DNA of 64,000 bases from Bacteroidia bacterium (GTDB lineage: Bacteria; Bacteroidota; Bacteroidia; SpSt-205): assembly GCA_026003215.1 (NCBI GenBank), contig BPGV01000001.1, positions 1,951,729 through 2,015,728 on the forward strand, in the 5' to 3' direction. The position numbers and the translations under genes were made by a program. This document shows, in pieces, positions 29,549-38,173 of the stretch (position 1 is the stretch's first letter; the number at the start of each line of letters is the position of its first letter). Below the pieces are notes generated by a model. That model was given only the letters and a program-made list of their open reading frames with translations. It searched no databases and was not told the origin of the DNA.

Positions 29549-32443
29549 TTAGTGGGGCGTGATGATGAGCTTGTGGGTGGAGGTGAGCTGGGTACGGGCA
29601 TCACGTACTTGTACCAGGTACAAACCGGGGGCCCACTGGCTCACTGGCAAAGCTAAGGTCTGGGTGAAGTAGGCCCGGAAAAGCGATTGGCCTGCGGGCG
29701 TATAGACCTCAGCCCAATACGTGCCGGGGGCCTGCGTTTCTACGTAAGCTATTTCTTGGGCGGGATTGGGGTAGAGTTGGACAGCGAGGGTAGGACGAGT
29801 AGAAGCCTCAGCTAAGCTGGATACAAAGCGTCCCCCCAGCACGGGTAGCTCAATATACGAGAGCTTGTCTGGGGCGGAGTAGAGCGTCTGAAGATTTTGA
29901 CGGGGGTACATGGTCACGCCGTGGAAGACATAAGGCGTATTGTCTAAGGGCCGCCGGCGATAGAACTCCCCAGGCATGAGAGGGACATTGGGGCAGGCTT
30001 GGTAGCGCGGGTAGTTGGTCGCGCTAATAAGGACTTTGATACGGTGGCCTTTACCCCAGCAGTAAGCGATGGGGAGCGTTTGAAAACGCCACTTATAGAT
30101 GCTGTCGGCGACCAGGTTGTACCAGGGTTTAGAGGTGTCTTCTTGGCCGTCAGCCCAGCTTTCGGCGTATTCTCGGGCGCGGGCGTTGCAGGCCCCCTCA
30201 AAGACGTAGTATTCACGTCCATCGGGATACACATCCAGCACGCGCACGACGACATCGCCATTAGCGGAGTCCTGGAAGGCCCCCCAGAGCGGTTTCAGGG
30301 CCAGATAGAGCTGCGCCGTAGAAAAGCCCGCAATGCAGAGCGACTCAGGGATAAAGTCTGAGGTGTAGCTGATGAGGTCGGAATAGTTTTGGCCATTTAC
30401 GGTATAGCGGGCAGGGCGATCCAACACGAGGTTCCGATAGGCTGGGTCGGTGAAGTCCATCTGGCCTTGGCTTAGGCGGGCTCTATCGGGGGTGTATACA
30501 ATCATGTTCGGGCCGCCATGGGTAGGTACGGGGTCATCCGGGTCTGCAATAAAGCTACGCGGCGGCTCAGCTTGGGTAGGCGGCATTTCGGAGAGACGGC
30601 CATCGCCATGGAGGTATAAGCGCAACCGCGTAAGGGTAGGCAGGGGGAAGGTGTCGGCGCTTATCCAGTAGTTGCCGACGGGGGGATTATTGAGGCTATC
30701 GGCTATGGGTCCTGCTACATAGAAACGCACATTGGCTCGCCCATTAGGCTTTGTAGCGTCAAACTCATAAGAAGGCGCAGTGATCGGTGTGCGGGTAGTG
30801 TCTCCAAAAAGGGATTGCCCCGTGGCAGGGATTGTAATATTTTGTTGCGTAGGAGTGCCATTCTGCCCTACCTTTACTGCAATCGGGAAGTTTGATAGGG
30901 GACCTGTTCCATTCAGAAAGTTAAAGAAGTCATAGAACCCTGTACGGAAAGTATCCGCCGGCACCCGTACATAAATATCTCCAAATGCAGAAGCCCCCAA
31001 GTATTGCCAGGCGGTGTCCGGCGGCAGCTGGAAGGTGGGGGTACCTAAGAAATAGCGAAACCAGCCAATCACTTCCGAAGTAACCAGACGAGTAGCGGTT
31101 TGCACATTCAGGGTAGAAACATCCGGCACATTAAACTGTTCGGTGACGTTGGGCGGGTAGCGGTGATCTCGGCCATCGGGCAGCACCCGCATATCGCCTG
31201 TGGAACGCGTACCAATCGTTTGATGAGCCCAAGGTCCAATCACAAGCTTTTGGTATTTTTTAAGCGAAGGGGGGAGGTGTTTCATGAGATATTGCCAGGT
31301 TTGGATTTGGCCATCTATGAAGATGTCCCACCAGCCGGTGAGATTATATACGGGTACCTGGATATTTTCGTAGCGGCTTTTGGGTCCGCGCCACTGGGGA
31401 TTGCCGTTTGCGTCTAAGGTGGCGTGGCTGATGTCCATTATTGCTCGGGCAGGAGAGTTCGGGTAGTGGGCGCTCCCCATGGTAGTCCAGAAGTCTATGC
31501 AGGCTTCAGCGGCTTGTTGCGGGTTTTGGATATTCGGACCATAGTCGGCTATGGTATGCAGGTTATCATAGGGGTTAGCTGGGCCATTGACCCAGTTTCC
31601 GTAAAACTCCACTTGGCCGCGTAGCCAGCCGTCAATGATACGTTCTCGGAAGACTCCATTATGGTGGCCTGTGCTGTGGTAAAACTCTCCGGAACCTACG
31701 ACGGGCATGAGACACTTAAGACCTCGCCCGTTAGGGTCTATGGGATGCGCTGCAGCGAGCTGATACTGGGAGTTAGCCAAGGCAGAGCCGCCAAACATGC
31801 CCATTCGGCCGTTGCAGCGGAGGGAATCCGATGAGGTTATCTGGCCATCGCCATCGCTGTCGTAGCGCAGGCTATCTATAATCCATCGGTACGTATCCCA
31901 CCCATCTTCGTGGGTGTTGGCTTCTTTGGTGGGAGTGATATCTAAGGGATGGCCAGAGCCGGGACCTAAGTGCTGGACGTAAGCGTTTTTATCCCAGCTA
32001 TCGCTATACATGGGTAGGTACACGCCCCAGGACCGATAGCGCCCCCGCATATCCTGTTCAATCCCGGCGTAGCCTAAGAGGGCATACCCTTTACTTAGTT
32101 CGGTGCCCCCTTTGTTATAAGGGGTGCGGGTAAAGAGGACGGGCATGGCGTAGGGGTCAGGCTGGTCTGGATAGACAAAGTATTGGATGCCCGGATAGGC
32201 AAAGCGAATGCGCCGCTGCCCGCTCAGGCCAGGTATCCCGAAGCTACCTAAGTCTATGTCTATCGCAGCCGTATCGGAAAAAATTGGCAGATTGACACTG
32301 GTGGCTAAGGGTACGCCATCCCGCATGGGTACCAAATACTCGGTGTGTTGCACGAGGTCTGTAAGCGTGTCTAATACGCCGTTGGGTTGCTGGGCCCATA
32401 GGAGGGGCCACAGCCCAAGCGCTACGTAGGTAAGGTTTCGCAT
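29549..32443 (-). CDS. CocE/NonD-type S15 family hydrolase with T9SS tail
   Basis: 964 residues from ATG 32443. Signal peptide MRNLTYVALGLWPLLWAQ. N-terminal hydrolase segment VPMRDGVPLATSVNLP, then TRTPYNKGG and YAGIEQDMRGRYRS, typical of the X-Pro dipeptidyl-peptidase S15/CocE family. The nucleophile loop is MFGGSALANSQYQ. WWDIFIDGQ and GPWAH follow (catalytic His). The C-terminal jelly-roll domain (about 620-860) is followed by a T9SS type A tail (LYPNPAQEIAY, WAPGLYLVQV). Expected extracellular or cell-surface peptidase or ester hydrolase. Terminated at 29491-29525. Confidence 0.9.
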   Translation of the reverse strand: MRNLTYVALGLWPLLWAQQPNGVLDTLTDLVQHTEYLVPMRDGVPLATSVNLPIFSDTAAIDIDLGSFGIPGLSGQRRIRFAYPGIQYFVYPDQPDPYAMPVLFTRTPYNKGGTELSKGYALLGYAGIEQDMRGRYRSWGVYLPMYSDSWDKNAYVQHLGPGSGHPLDITPTKEANTHEDGWDTYRWIIDSLRYDSDGDGQITSSDSLRCNGRMGMFGGSALANSQYQLAAAHPIDPNGRGLKCLMPVVGSGEFYHSTGHHNGVFRERIIDGWLRGQVEFYGNWVNGPANPYDNLHTIADYGPNIQNPQQAAEACIDFWTTMGSAHYPNSPARAIMDISHATLDANGNPQWRGPKSRYENIQVPVYNLTGWWDIFIDGQIQTWQYLMKHLPPSLKKYQKLVIGPWAHQTIGTRSTGDMRVLPDGRDHRYPPNVTEQFNVPDVSTLNVQTATRLVTSEVIGWFRYFLGTPTFQLPPDTAWQYLGASAFGDIYVRVPADTFRTGFYDFFNFLNGTGPLSNFPIAVKVGQNGTPTQQNITIPATGQSLFGDTTRTPITAPSYEFDATKPNGRANVRFYVAGPIADSLNNPPVGNYWISADTFPLPTLTRLRLYLHGDGRLSEMPPTQAEPPRSFIADPDDPVPTHGGPNMIVYTPDRARLSQGQMDFTDPAYRNLVLDRPARYTVNGQNYSDLISYTSDFIPESLCIAGFSTAQLYLALKPLWGAFQDSANGDVVVRVLDVYPDGREYYVFEGACNARAREYAESWADGQEDTSKPWYNLVADSIYKWRFQTLPIAYCWGKGHRIKVLISATNYPRYQACPNVPLMPGEFYRRRPLDNTPYVFHGVTMYPRQNLQTLYSAPDKLSYIELPVLGGRFVSSLAEASTRPTLAVQLYPNPAQEIAYVETQAPGTYWAEVYTPAGQSLFRAYFTQTLALPVSQWAPGLYLVQVRDARTQLTSTHKLIITPH

Positions 32444-32447
32444 GCGG

Positions 32448-32455
32448 GAAAGGTA
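32448..32455 (-). promoter_or_regulatory. -7 element TACCTTTC for the S15-type hydrolase
   Basis: One mismatch from TAnnTTTG, ending 4 nt before ATG 32443. Supports this start over the in-frame codon 36 nt upstream. Confidence 0.55.
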
Positions 32456-32492
32456 GCGAAAAAAGCAGCACATTTCCAACCCCCTTCTTAGG

Positions 32493-32936
32493 TCAAAACT
32501 CCAAGAGCAGGGTCACCGGGCCATAGTTGAGGAGGCTCACTTCCATGAAGGCGCCAAAGCGCCCCGTAGCGATAGGCACAGAGGGGGCTTGGCTGCGCAG
32601 CTCCGCTAAAAAAGCTTCATACAGCTGGAGGGCTTGCTCAGCTGAAGCGGCCTCCGTGAAAGAAGGCCTAAACCCCTTCTCTAACCGCCCATACAGGGTA
32701 AACTGCGAAACCACCAACAGAGCGCCCCCCACTTCTATAAGGGAGCGGTTCATTCGGCCCTGGTCATCTTCAAAAATGCGCAGGTGGAGGAGCTTATGGA
32801 CGGCTTTGGGTAAAAGAGCCGGTGTGTCGGCTTGATGAAACCCCACCAAGGCCAAAAGCCCTTTTGGGATTTCGCCTACGATCTGGCCTTCTACTTTTAC
32901 CGCGGCATGCAGGACGCGCTGGACGAGTAGGCGCAT
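32493..32936 (-). CDS. dtd: D-aminoacyl-tRNA deacylase
   Basis: 147 residues, full length. MRLLVQRV start, catalytic SQFTLYG motif and NYGPVTL near the C-terminus (family NxGPVT). It removes D-amino acids and mischarged Gly from tRNA. ATG overlaps the rsgA stop by one base (TGATG), so the two are translationally coupled. Confidence 0.95.
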   Translation of the reverse strand: MRLLVQRVLHAAVKVEGQIVGEIPKGLLALVGFHQADTPALLPKAVHKLLHLRIFEDDQGRMNRSLIEVGGALLVVSQFTLYGRLEKGFRPSFTEAASAEQALQLYEAFLAELRSQAPSVPIATGRFGAFMEVSLLNYGPVTLLLEF

Positions 32937-33856
32937 CAGCGGGGTAAGAGTTTAAGTCCTTGCAGGAGCGCCAAATAGGTGTGGTACCGGGAGGCGGCTA
33001 TTGTGCCTTGGGTGACGGCGGCGCGTACCGCACAGTCCGGCTCATCGGCGTGGAGACAGTTGTTGAAGCGGCATTCGGTGAGGCACGCCCGCATCTCCGG
33101 GAAGTAATGCGACAGCTCTTGGGGTTCTACCTCTGGCGGTCGAAACTCCCCAAACCCCGGCGAATCAATCACTTCCCCCCCCTCTGGCAAGGAATACAAA
33201 GCCGAAAAAGTGGTAGTGTGCCGTCCCCGCTGGGTAAGGCGTACCAGCGGCTGCGTGGCTAAGTTTAGCCCAGGAATAAAAGCATTTATAAGCGAGCTTT
33301 TGCCTACGCCACTCAGGCCTGTTAGGAAGGTGCGCTTGCCTTGCAGGGCCTCCTTGAGGGAAGGTAGGCCTTCTCCGCTCAAAGTAGAGACGGAAAACAC
33401 CGGATAACCGATGGCCTGATAGAGATGGATTAGGTATTCGCGCTTTTGGTGGGCACGGGGCTTGAGCGCCAGGTCCGCTTTGGTAAATACCAGTCCGGCT
33501 TCTACGCCGTAAGCTTCGCACATGACTAAAAAACCATCCACGTATCTCAGGGGGGTGAAAGGCATTTCTACTGTTACAAGCAGGAATGCTTGGTCTATAT
33601 TGCAAGCCAAGATTTGCTTTTTGTAGGGCAGGGTGGGGTCTACCCGCACCAGCCAGTTTTTGCGGGGCAGGATTTCTTGGATGACGGCCAGGTCATTTTC
33701 TACTTCTACTTGTACATGATCTCCCACAGCTATGGGGGACGTGAAAGGACTTTCTTCCAGGCGGAAACGCCCCCGCAACGTTGCGGGTAGCGTCTCCCCC
33801 GTGGAAAGCCGCACATGCACATGATCCCCTGCGGTACGTACGACTAAGGCTTCCAT
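32936..33856 (-). CDS. rsgA: Ribosome small-subunit GTPase
   Basis: 306 residues. N-terminal OB fold, then a circularly permuted GTPase: TKADL (G4) comes before GLSGVGKSSLIN (G1) and DSPGFGEF (G3). C-terminal zinc-binding segment ECRFNNCLHADEPDC. RsgA acts in late 30S maturation. ATG 33856 is chosen because upstream in-frame sequence lies inside the divergent epimerase gene. The candidate -7 element overlaps the epimerase start codon. Confidence 0.94.
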   Translation of the reverse strand: MEALVVRTAGDHVHVRLSTGETLPATLRGRFRLEESPFTSPIAVGDHVQVEVENDLAVIQEILPRKNWLVRVDPTLPYKKQILACNIDQAFLLVTVEMPFTPLRYVDGFLVMCEAYGVEAGLVFTKADLALKPRAHQKREYLIHLYQAIGYPVFSVSTLSGEGLPSLKEALQGKRTFLTGLSGVGKSSLINAFIPGLNLATQPLVRLTQRGRHTTTFSALYSLPEGGEVIDSPGFGEFRPPEVEPQELSHYFPEMRACLTECRFNNCLHADEPDCAVRAAVTQGTIAASRYHTYLALLQGLKLLPR

Positions 33857-33861
33857 TCGCT

Positions 33862-33869
33862 TACCTTTG
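33862..33869 (+). promoter_or_regulatory. -7 element TACCTTTG for the epimerase gene
   Basis: Exact TAnnTTTG ending 8 nt before ATG 33878, inside the 21-bp gap between two divergent starts. Confidence 0.65.
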
Positions 33870-33872
33870 GTG

Positions 33873-33880
33873 CAAATATG
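33873..33880 (-). promoter_or_regulatory. Candidate -7 element CATATTTG for rsgA
   Basis: One mismatch from TAnnTTTG, ending 16 nt before ATG 33856; it overlaps the epimerase start codon on the other strand. Confidence 0.4.
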
Positions 33881-34852
33881 CGTATTCTCCTCACAGGGGC
33901 CGCGGGATTTATTGGTAGTCATGTAGCGCACAAGCTCTTAGCTCAAGGACATGAGGTGATTGGGCTGGATAACCTTAACGATTACTACGCCCCTGCATTA
34001 AAACTTTATCGACTTAGTAAGTTAGAAAAACATCCAGTATTTCGTTTTTACCCGGTGGATATATCGGATTGGGAAAGCTTAAGTTCGGTGTTTGTTCGAA
34101 TAGGACGCGTAGATGCGGTCATGAACTTAGCGGCGCGGGCCGGAGTACGAGCCAGCTTAGCGGATCCGCTGGTCTATCACCACACCAACGCCACGGGCAG
34201 TTTGCACCTCTTGGAGCTTATGCGGCGGCATGAGGTGCCGGTATATGTATTGGCTTCTACGTCCTCGCTGTATGCGGGCACGCCGCTACCTTTTACGGAG
34301 GAGCGGCCGGTGAATACCCCTATCTCCCCGTATGCCGCCTCTAAAAAAGCCGCCGAAATGCTCGCTTATACCTACCACTACCATTATGGGATTCAAGTGG
34401 CGGTTCTCCGGTATTTTACCGTTTATGGGCCGGCGGGGCGGCCCGATATGAGTATTTTTCGGTTTATTGAATGGGTCTATCGCGGCCAGCCGGTGGAACT
34501 TTTCGGGGATGGCACCCAATCGCGCGACTTTACTTTCGTAGAGGATGTAGCTGAAGCCACAGTAGCTGCCTTGGGTATCCAAGGCTATGAGATTATTAAC
34601 GTAGGCGGGGGGCAAGCCCCTACTTCCTTACGGGAGGTTATTGCCTTCATAGAAAAAAAGCTGGGTAAAACCGCGCATATCATCCAAAAGCCTATGCCTA
34701 AGGCAGACCTTCTCCACACCCAAGCAAGTATTGAAAAAGCCCAACGCCTTCTCGGCTGGCAGCCTCAGGTACCCTTCTGGGAGGGATTGGAAAAAACCCT
34801 TGCCTGGCATCTGAGCCATCGGGCCCTGTTAGATACCCTTCCCCTCCCGTGA
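33878..34852 (+). CDS. NAD-dependent sugar epimerase (UDP-glucuronate 4-epimerase-like)
   Basis: 324 residues. Extended SDR: TGAAGFIG near 6, GLDNLNDYYAPALK (the UDP-glucuronate epimerase-type segment), catalytic YAASK with preceding Ser/Thr, RYFTVYGPAGRPDM and GDGTQSRDFTFVEDV. It probably interconverts UDP-glucuronate and UDP-galacturonate for surface polysaccharide; another UDP-sugar is possible. One-base overlap with the next gene. Confidence 0.88.
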   Translation: MRILLTGAAGFIGSHVAHKLLAQGHEVIGLDNLNDYYAPALKLYRLSKLEKHPVFRFYPVDISDWESLSSVFVRIGRVDAVMNLAARAGVRASLADPLVYHHTNATGSLHLLELMRRHEVPVYVLASTSSLYAGTPLPFTEERPVNTPISPYAASKKAAEMLAYTYHYHYGIQVAVLRYFTVYGPAGRPDMSIFRFIEWVYRGQPVELFGDGTQSRDFTFVEDVAEATVAALGIQGYEIINVGGGQAPTSLREVIAFIEKKLGKTAHIIQKPMPKADLLHTQASIEKAQRLLGWQPQVPFWEGLEKTLAWHLSHRALLDTLPLP

Positions 34853-35403
34853 TGAGATTTGTTGTAGTAGGTGTGGGCTTGGCCTTTGCTCCCCTCGACG
34901 CACAGGATTTTTATAGCGACTCCCTCTATGTACGGGGGCAGCGGCTGTATTTTTTGGCGGTTCAGTCTGAGCGCTATCTTTCGCTTGCTGAAGCCACTTT
35001 TACGCAGCTCGTGCGCAAGTATGGGCCGGAAGACCCTTTGATGATGTACTTGTATGGCCTTACCGCCCTAAAGGCCCGCTATGCTCTCAATCCCCTGAAA
35101 AAGCGCGACTACCTGTATGAAGCTATAGCTAAAATGGATGCAACCGTAGCGCGGGCGCCTAACGATGTGGAAGTGCGCTTTTTGCGAGGGTCTTTTTACT
35201 ATTATCTCCCTTTCTTTTTGGGCAAAAAAGCGGAAGCTCAGGCAGATATACAGGCTCTGGTGCGCCTCCTCCTGGCAGCGCCGTCGGTGTATCGGGAACG
35301 CTATCAGCCGGAGGTTCTGCGCGCTATTGTAGGCTTTTTACAAGAGACCGGCTGGGTCAGTGCCGAAGAGCTACGGCAGCTGCGTGCTGCATATTCGGTA
35401 TAA
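34852..35403 (+). CDS. Exported helical-repeat protein
   Basis: 183 residues. ATG 34852 overlaps the epimerase stop (TGATG). Signal peptide MRFVVVGVGLAFAPLDAQ. The rest is helical with TPR-like pairs (SLAEATFTQLVRKYGPEDPL, given as EATFTQLVRKYG; DVEVRFLRGSFYYYLP). No named family. Likely a periplasmic scaffold or chaperone-like protein (inference). Confidence 0.72.
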   Translation: MRFVVVGVGLAFAPLDAQDFYSDSLYVRGQRLYFLAVQSERYLSLAEATFTQLVRKYGPEDPLMMYLYGLTALKARYALNPLKKRDYLYEAIAKMDATVARAPNDVEVRFLRGSFYYYLPFFLGKKAEAQADIQALVRLLLAAPSVYRERYQPEVLRAIVGFLQETGWVSAEELRQLRAAYSV

Positions 35404-35419
35404 GCTGTACTTTGCACCG

Positions 35420-36793
35420 ATGAGTCCTCGGGCCTGGATACAAGCCCATAAGGAGGCACTTTTAGCCCAGCTGGTTACATTTCTCCGTTTCCCGAGCGTG
35501 AGTGCGCAGCCCACCCATCGGAGCGACCTGCACGCTACCGCTACTTGGCTCAAAGAAACCCTCCAAGGCTTGGGCTTTGCTGTAGAACTTTTGGGGGATC
35601 CACCGGTGGTGCATGCCTTTCAAGCTGGGCCCCCCGAAGCTCCTACGGTGCTCTTTTATGGGCATTATGATGTGCAGCCGCCTGACCCCTTAGCGCTGTG
35701 GGAAAGTCCGCCCTTTGAGCCACGAATTACCGCCGAAGCGATTTACGCTCGGGGGGCTTGTGACGATAAAGGGCAAGTGTTTGCGCACCTGGCGGCATGG
35801 CAGTACTTTAAGGAAACTTTGGGACGGCTGCCGGTGTCCCTGCATGTGGTCATAGAAGGAGAGGAGGAGACTGGTAGTGATACGCTCTACGAGGTACTGG
35901 CGGGGAAAGGCACCGCTTGGCGAAGTGATGCGGTGATAGTGTCGGATACGGCGTTTTTTTCGGAGGCGTTTCCGACGCTGACGGTGGGCCTTCGGGGGCT
36001 GTTATACACCGAGATACGGGTAAAGGGGCCAGCCCGGGATCTGCATTCAGGTACTCTGGGTGGGGTGGTGGCGAACCCCGCGCTTGCCCTCGCGGCTATT
36101 TTGACGGCGCTCAAAGGACCGGATGGCCGCGTGCGGATTCCGGGTTTTTATGAGGGGATAAGACCACCTTTGCCGGCGGAGCGGGCAGCTTGGCGCGAGC
36201 TCCCTGCCGATGAGGCGTACTACCTTTCCCTCACTGGAGCTCCAGCCTTAGCCGGCGAAGTAGGCTTCTCTCCGTTGGAGCGGGTAAGTGTGCGGCCTAC
36301 CTTGGACGTGAATGGCCTCTGGAGCGGCTATACGGGTCCCGGCGCTAAGACGATTATACCGGCTGAGGCCGGGGCGAAGGTTTCTATGCGGCTTGTGCCC
36401 GGCCAAGACCCCGAACGCATTTGGGAAGCTTACAAGCGCTTCGTAATGGAGGTAGCTCCGCCTGGGGTGACCCTCACCGTAGACAAACTCCACGAACCGG
36501 CACCAGCGTTTGAGACCCCTACAGACTCGCCTTTCTACCGAGCGGCTGAGGAGGCTATTGCCCGAGCATTTGGCCGCAAACCTATTCCGCTGCGGGAGGG
36601 CGGTTCTATACCTGTTTTGCCGGCGCTACAACAAGCGGCTGAGGGCGCGCCCGTAATCCTTATGGGGTTTGGTTTGCCCTCGGATGCTATCCATAGCCCC
36701 AATGAGCACTTCCGCTTGCGCCAGCTCTGGGGCGGGATAGAAGCTGCTGTGTATTGGTATGCTCGGGTAGGGGGGCTTTCGGTTAGCGGATAA
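35420..36793 (+). CDS. M20-family dipeptidase
   Basis: 457 residues. Metal-site motifs are present: [28 protein letters not shown] and a C-terminal [10 protein letters not shown]...HSPNEHFRL. The arrangement fits the CNDP-like cytosolic dipeptidase branch of M20, with the dimerisation insert in the middle (about 175-375). It hydrolyses dipeptides with a two-zinc site. No signal peptide. ATG 35420 starts [15 protein letters not shown]. The 3' end overlaps lptB by 11 bp. Confidence 0.93.
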   Translation: MSPRAWIQAHKEALLAQLVTFLRFPSVSAQPTHRSDLHATATWLKETLQGLGFAVELLGDPPVVHAFQAGPPEAPTVLFYGHYDVQPPDPLALWESPPFEPRITAEAIYARGACDDKGQVFAHLAAWQYFKETLGRLPVSLHVVIEGEEETGSDTLYEVLAGKGTAWRSDAVIVSDTAFFSEAFPTLTVGLRGLLYTEIRVKGPARDLHSGTLGGVVANPALALAAILTALKGPDGRVRIPGFYEGIRPPLPAERAAWRELPADEAYYLSLTGAPALAGEVGFSPLERVSVRPTLDVNGLWSGYTGPGAKTIIPAEAGAKVSMRLVPGQDPERIWEAYKRFVMEVAPPGVTLTVDKLHEPAPAFETPTDSPFYRAAEEAIARAFGRKPIPLREGGSIPVLPALQQAAEGAPVILMGFGLPSDAIHSPNEHFRLRQLWGGIEAAVYWYARVGGLSVSG

Positions 36794-37511
36794 GCTGGAA
36801 GCGCTCGCCCAGATAGACTTTGCGCACTTGGGGGTCAGCCGCGAGCTCCTCTGCGGTCCCTTCCTTGAGAATGCGCCCCTCGTACAAAAGATAAGCTCGC
36901 TGGGTAATCCCTAAGGTTTCATGCACATTATGGTCGGTGATCAGGATGCCTATACCACGTGCAGCCAGCTTCAGGACGATCTGTTGGATTTCTTCCACGG
37001 CGATGGGGTCTACCCCAGCGAAGGGTTCGTCTAAGAGAAGGTAGTGGGGTTCGGTAGCTAAAGCCCGGGCAATCTCGGTACGGCGCCGTTCCCCGCCCGA
37101 GAGCTGCTGACCTAAGGACTTGCGCACATGGGTAAGGCCAAACTCCTCCAATAGAGCCTCTATGCGTTCTCGGATTTGCTTAGAAGATAACTCTCTCCGC
37201 AGTTCAAGTACCGTGCGGATATTGTCTTCCACGCTCATGCGGCGGAAGACGGAGGCTTCTTGGGGGAGGTAGCCAATCCCCCGTTGGGCTCGGCGGTACA
37301 TAGGCAGGGCTGTGAGGCGTTCCTCGCCGAGATAAATGTCTCCTGCATCAGGCCGGATAAACCCGACAATCATGTAAAAAGTCGTGGTTTTCCCTGCGCC
37401 ATTAGGGCCTAAAAGGCCGACAATCTCTCCCGGCTCTAAGTACAGGGAGACTCCTTCTACTACTCGGCGTTTGCCGTATGTTTTTTGGAGGCCTTCGGCG
37501 CGCAGGCGCAC
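36783..37511 (-). CDS. lptB: LPS-export ABC transporter ATPase
   Basis: 242 residues from GTG 37511. Walker [19 protein letters not shown], signature [15 protein letters not shown], Walker [15 protein letters not shown] and H-loop ITDHNV. The GERRR signature and the [16 protein letters not shown] segment are LptB-like. It powers transport of LPS from the inner membrane with LptF/G, which are not in the window. GTG is set by TACCTTTG 3 nt upstream. Confidence 0.94.
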   Translation of the reverse strand: MRLRAEGLQKTYGKRRVVEGVSLYLEPGEIVGLLGPNGAGKTTTFYMIVGFIRPDAGDIYLGEERLTALPMYRRAQRGIGYLPQEASVFRRMSVEDNIRTVLELRRELSSKQIRERIEALLEEFGLTHVRKSLGQQLSGGERRRTEIARALATEPHYLLLDEPFAGVDPIAVEEIQQIVLKLAARGIGILITDHNVHETLGITQRAYLLYEGRILKEGTAEELAADPQVRKVYLGERFQLIR

Positions 37512-37514
37512 CCC

Positions 37515-37522
37515 CAAAGGTA
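37515..37522 (-). promoter_or_regulatory. -7 element TACCTTTG for lptB
   Basis: Exact TAnnTTTG ending 3 nt before GTG 37511, back to back with the element at 37544. Confidence 0.65.
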
Positions 37523-37543
37523 CAGTAAGTGCAGATTAAAGCT

Positions 37544-37551
37544 TACTTTTG
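37544..37551 (+). promoter_or_regulatory. -7 element TACTTTTG for the gene at 37559
   Basis: Exact TAnnTTTG ending 7 nt before GTG 37559, or 1 nt before TTG 37553. Confidence 0.55.
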
Positions 37552-37558
37552 CTTGAAG

Positions 37559-38173
37559 GTGCGGCAGGGGCTGTTATTGCTTGGCGTGCTATGGGGGCAA
37601 GTGCTGGGGATAGGACGTAGTCTGGGCCCGGGCGGGCAAGTTATAGGAGGGGATACGGTTTTTCCTGCGGGGGAGTTGGTCTTGCGGTATAGGTTACCTG
37701 GGCAGTGGCAGCGAGACACATTTCTTTTTGTGGTGCGGAATGCCTTAGGCATAGTAGCTCGGGGGCGACTCTTTCCCAGTAAGGCTTTTGCTGGGTGGGC
37801 TTATGGCCGTTTTTCCCTTAGGAAGGCGGGCTTTTATGTAGTTACGGTGCATCATGCGCGTACGGGTGGGCGCGTATGGGCGGCCCGACGCTTCTATGTA
37901 CTATCGCCCCCTTATCACACCGTAGGCCAAGTGCGCGCTTACCATAATGCGCTTATAGCCAAGGCCTCGCCTCCCCAACAGCTTGCCTCACCCAATGCCG
38001 CTGAGGTGGAACGGGCATTAGAAGAAGTCCGAAGACCTCTACCCACAGAAGAGGCCCTCCCTGTGGAGCTTACGCAGGAGGATTGGGCGTTACCTGAGGT
38101 GGAAGAAAGCCTTTCGCCTTCGTCAGAAGCTGACGACTTCCTCAATGACGATGAGCTAAACTTAGACGATTAA
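37559..38173 (+). CDS. Exported protein with acidic C-terminus, unknown function
   Basis: 204 residues from GTG 37559; TTG 37553 is an alternative start. Short signal peptide (RQGLLLLGVLWGQVLG), then a strand-rich domain to about residue 125 (FPAGELVLRYRLPG, GRFSLRKAGFYVVTV) resembling an Ig-like fold. The tail (about 140-204) is acidic and Pro/Glu-rich, ending DDFLNDDELNLDD. No family recognised. The 3' end overlaps the fadJ-like gene by 12 bp. Confidence 0.65.
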   Translation: MRQGLLLLGVLWGQVLGIGRSLGPGGQVIGGDTVFPAGELVLRYRLPGQWQRDTFLFVVRNALGIVARGRLFPSKAFAGWAYGRFSLRKAGFYVVTVHHARTGGRVWAARRFYVLSPPYHTVGQVRAYHNALIAKASPPQQLASPNAAEVERALEEVRRPLPTEEALPVELTQEDWALPEVEESLSPSSEADDFLNDDELNLDD

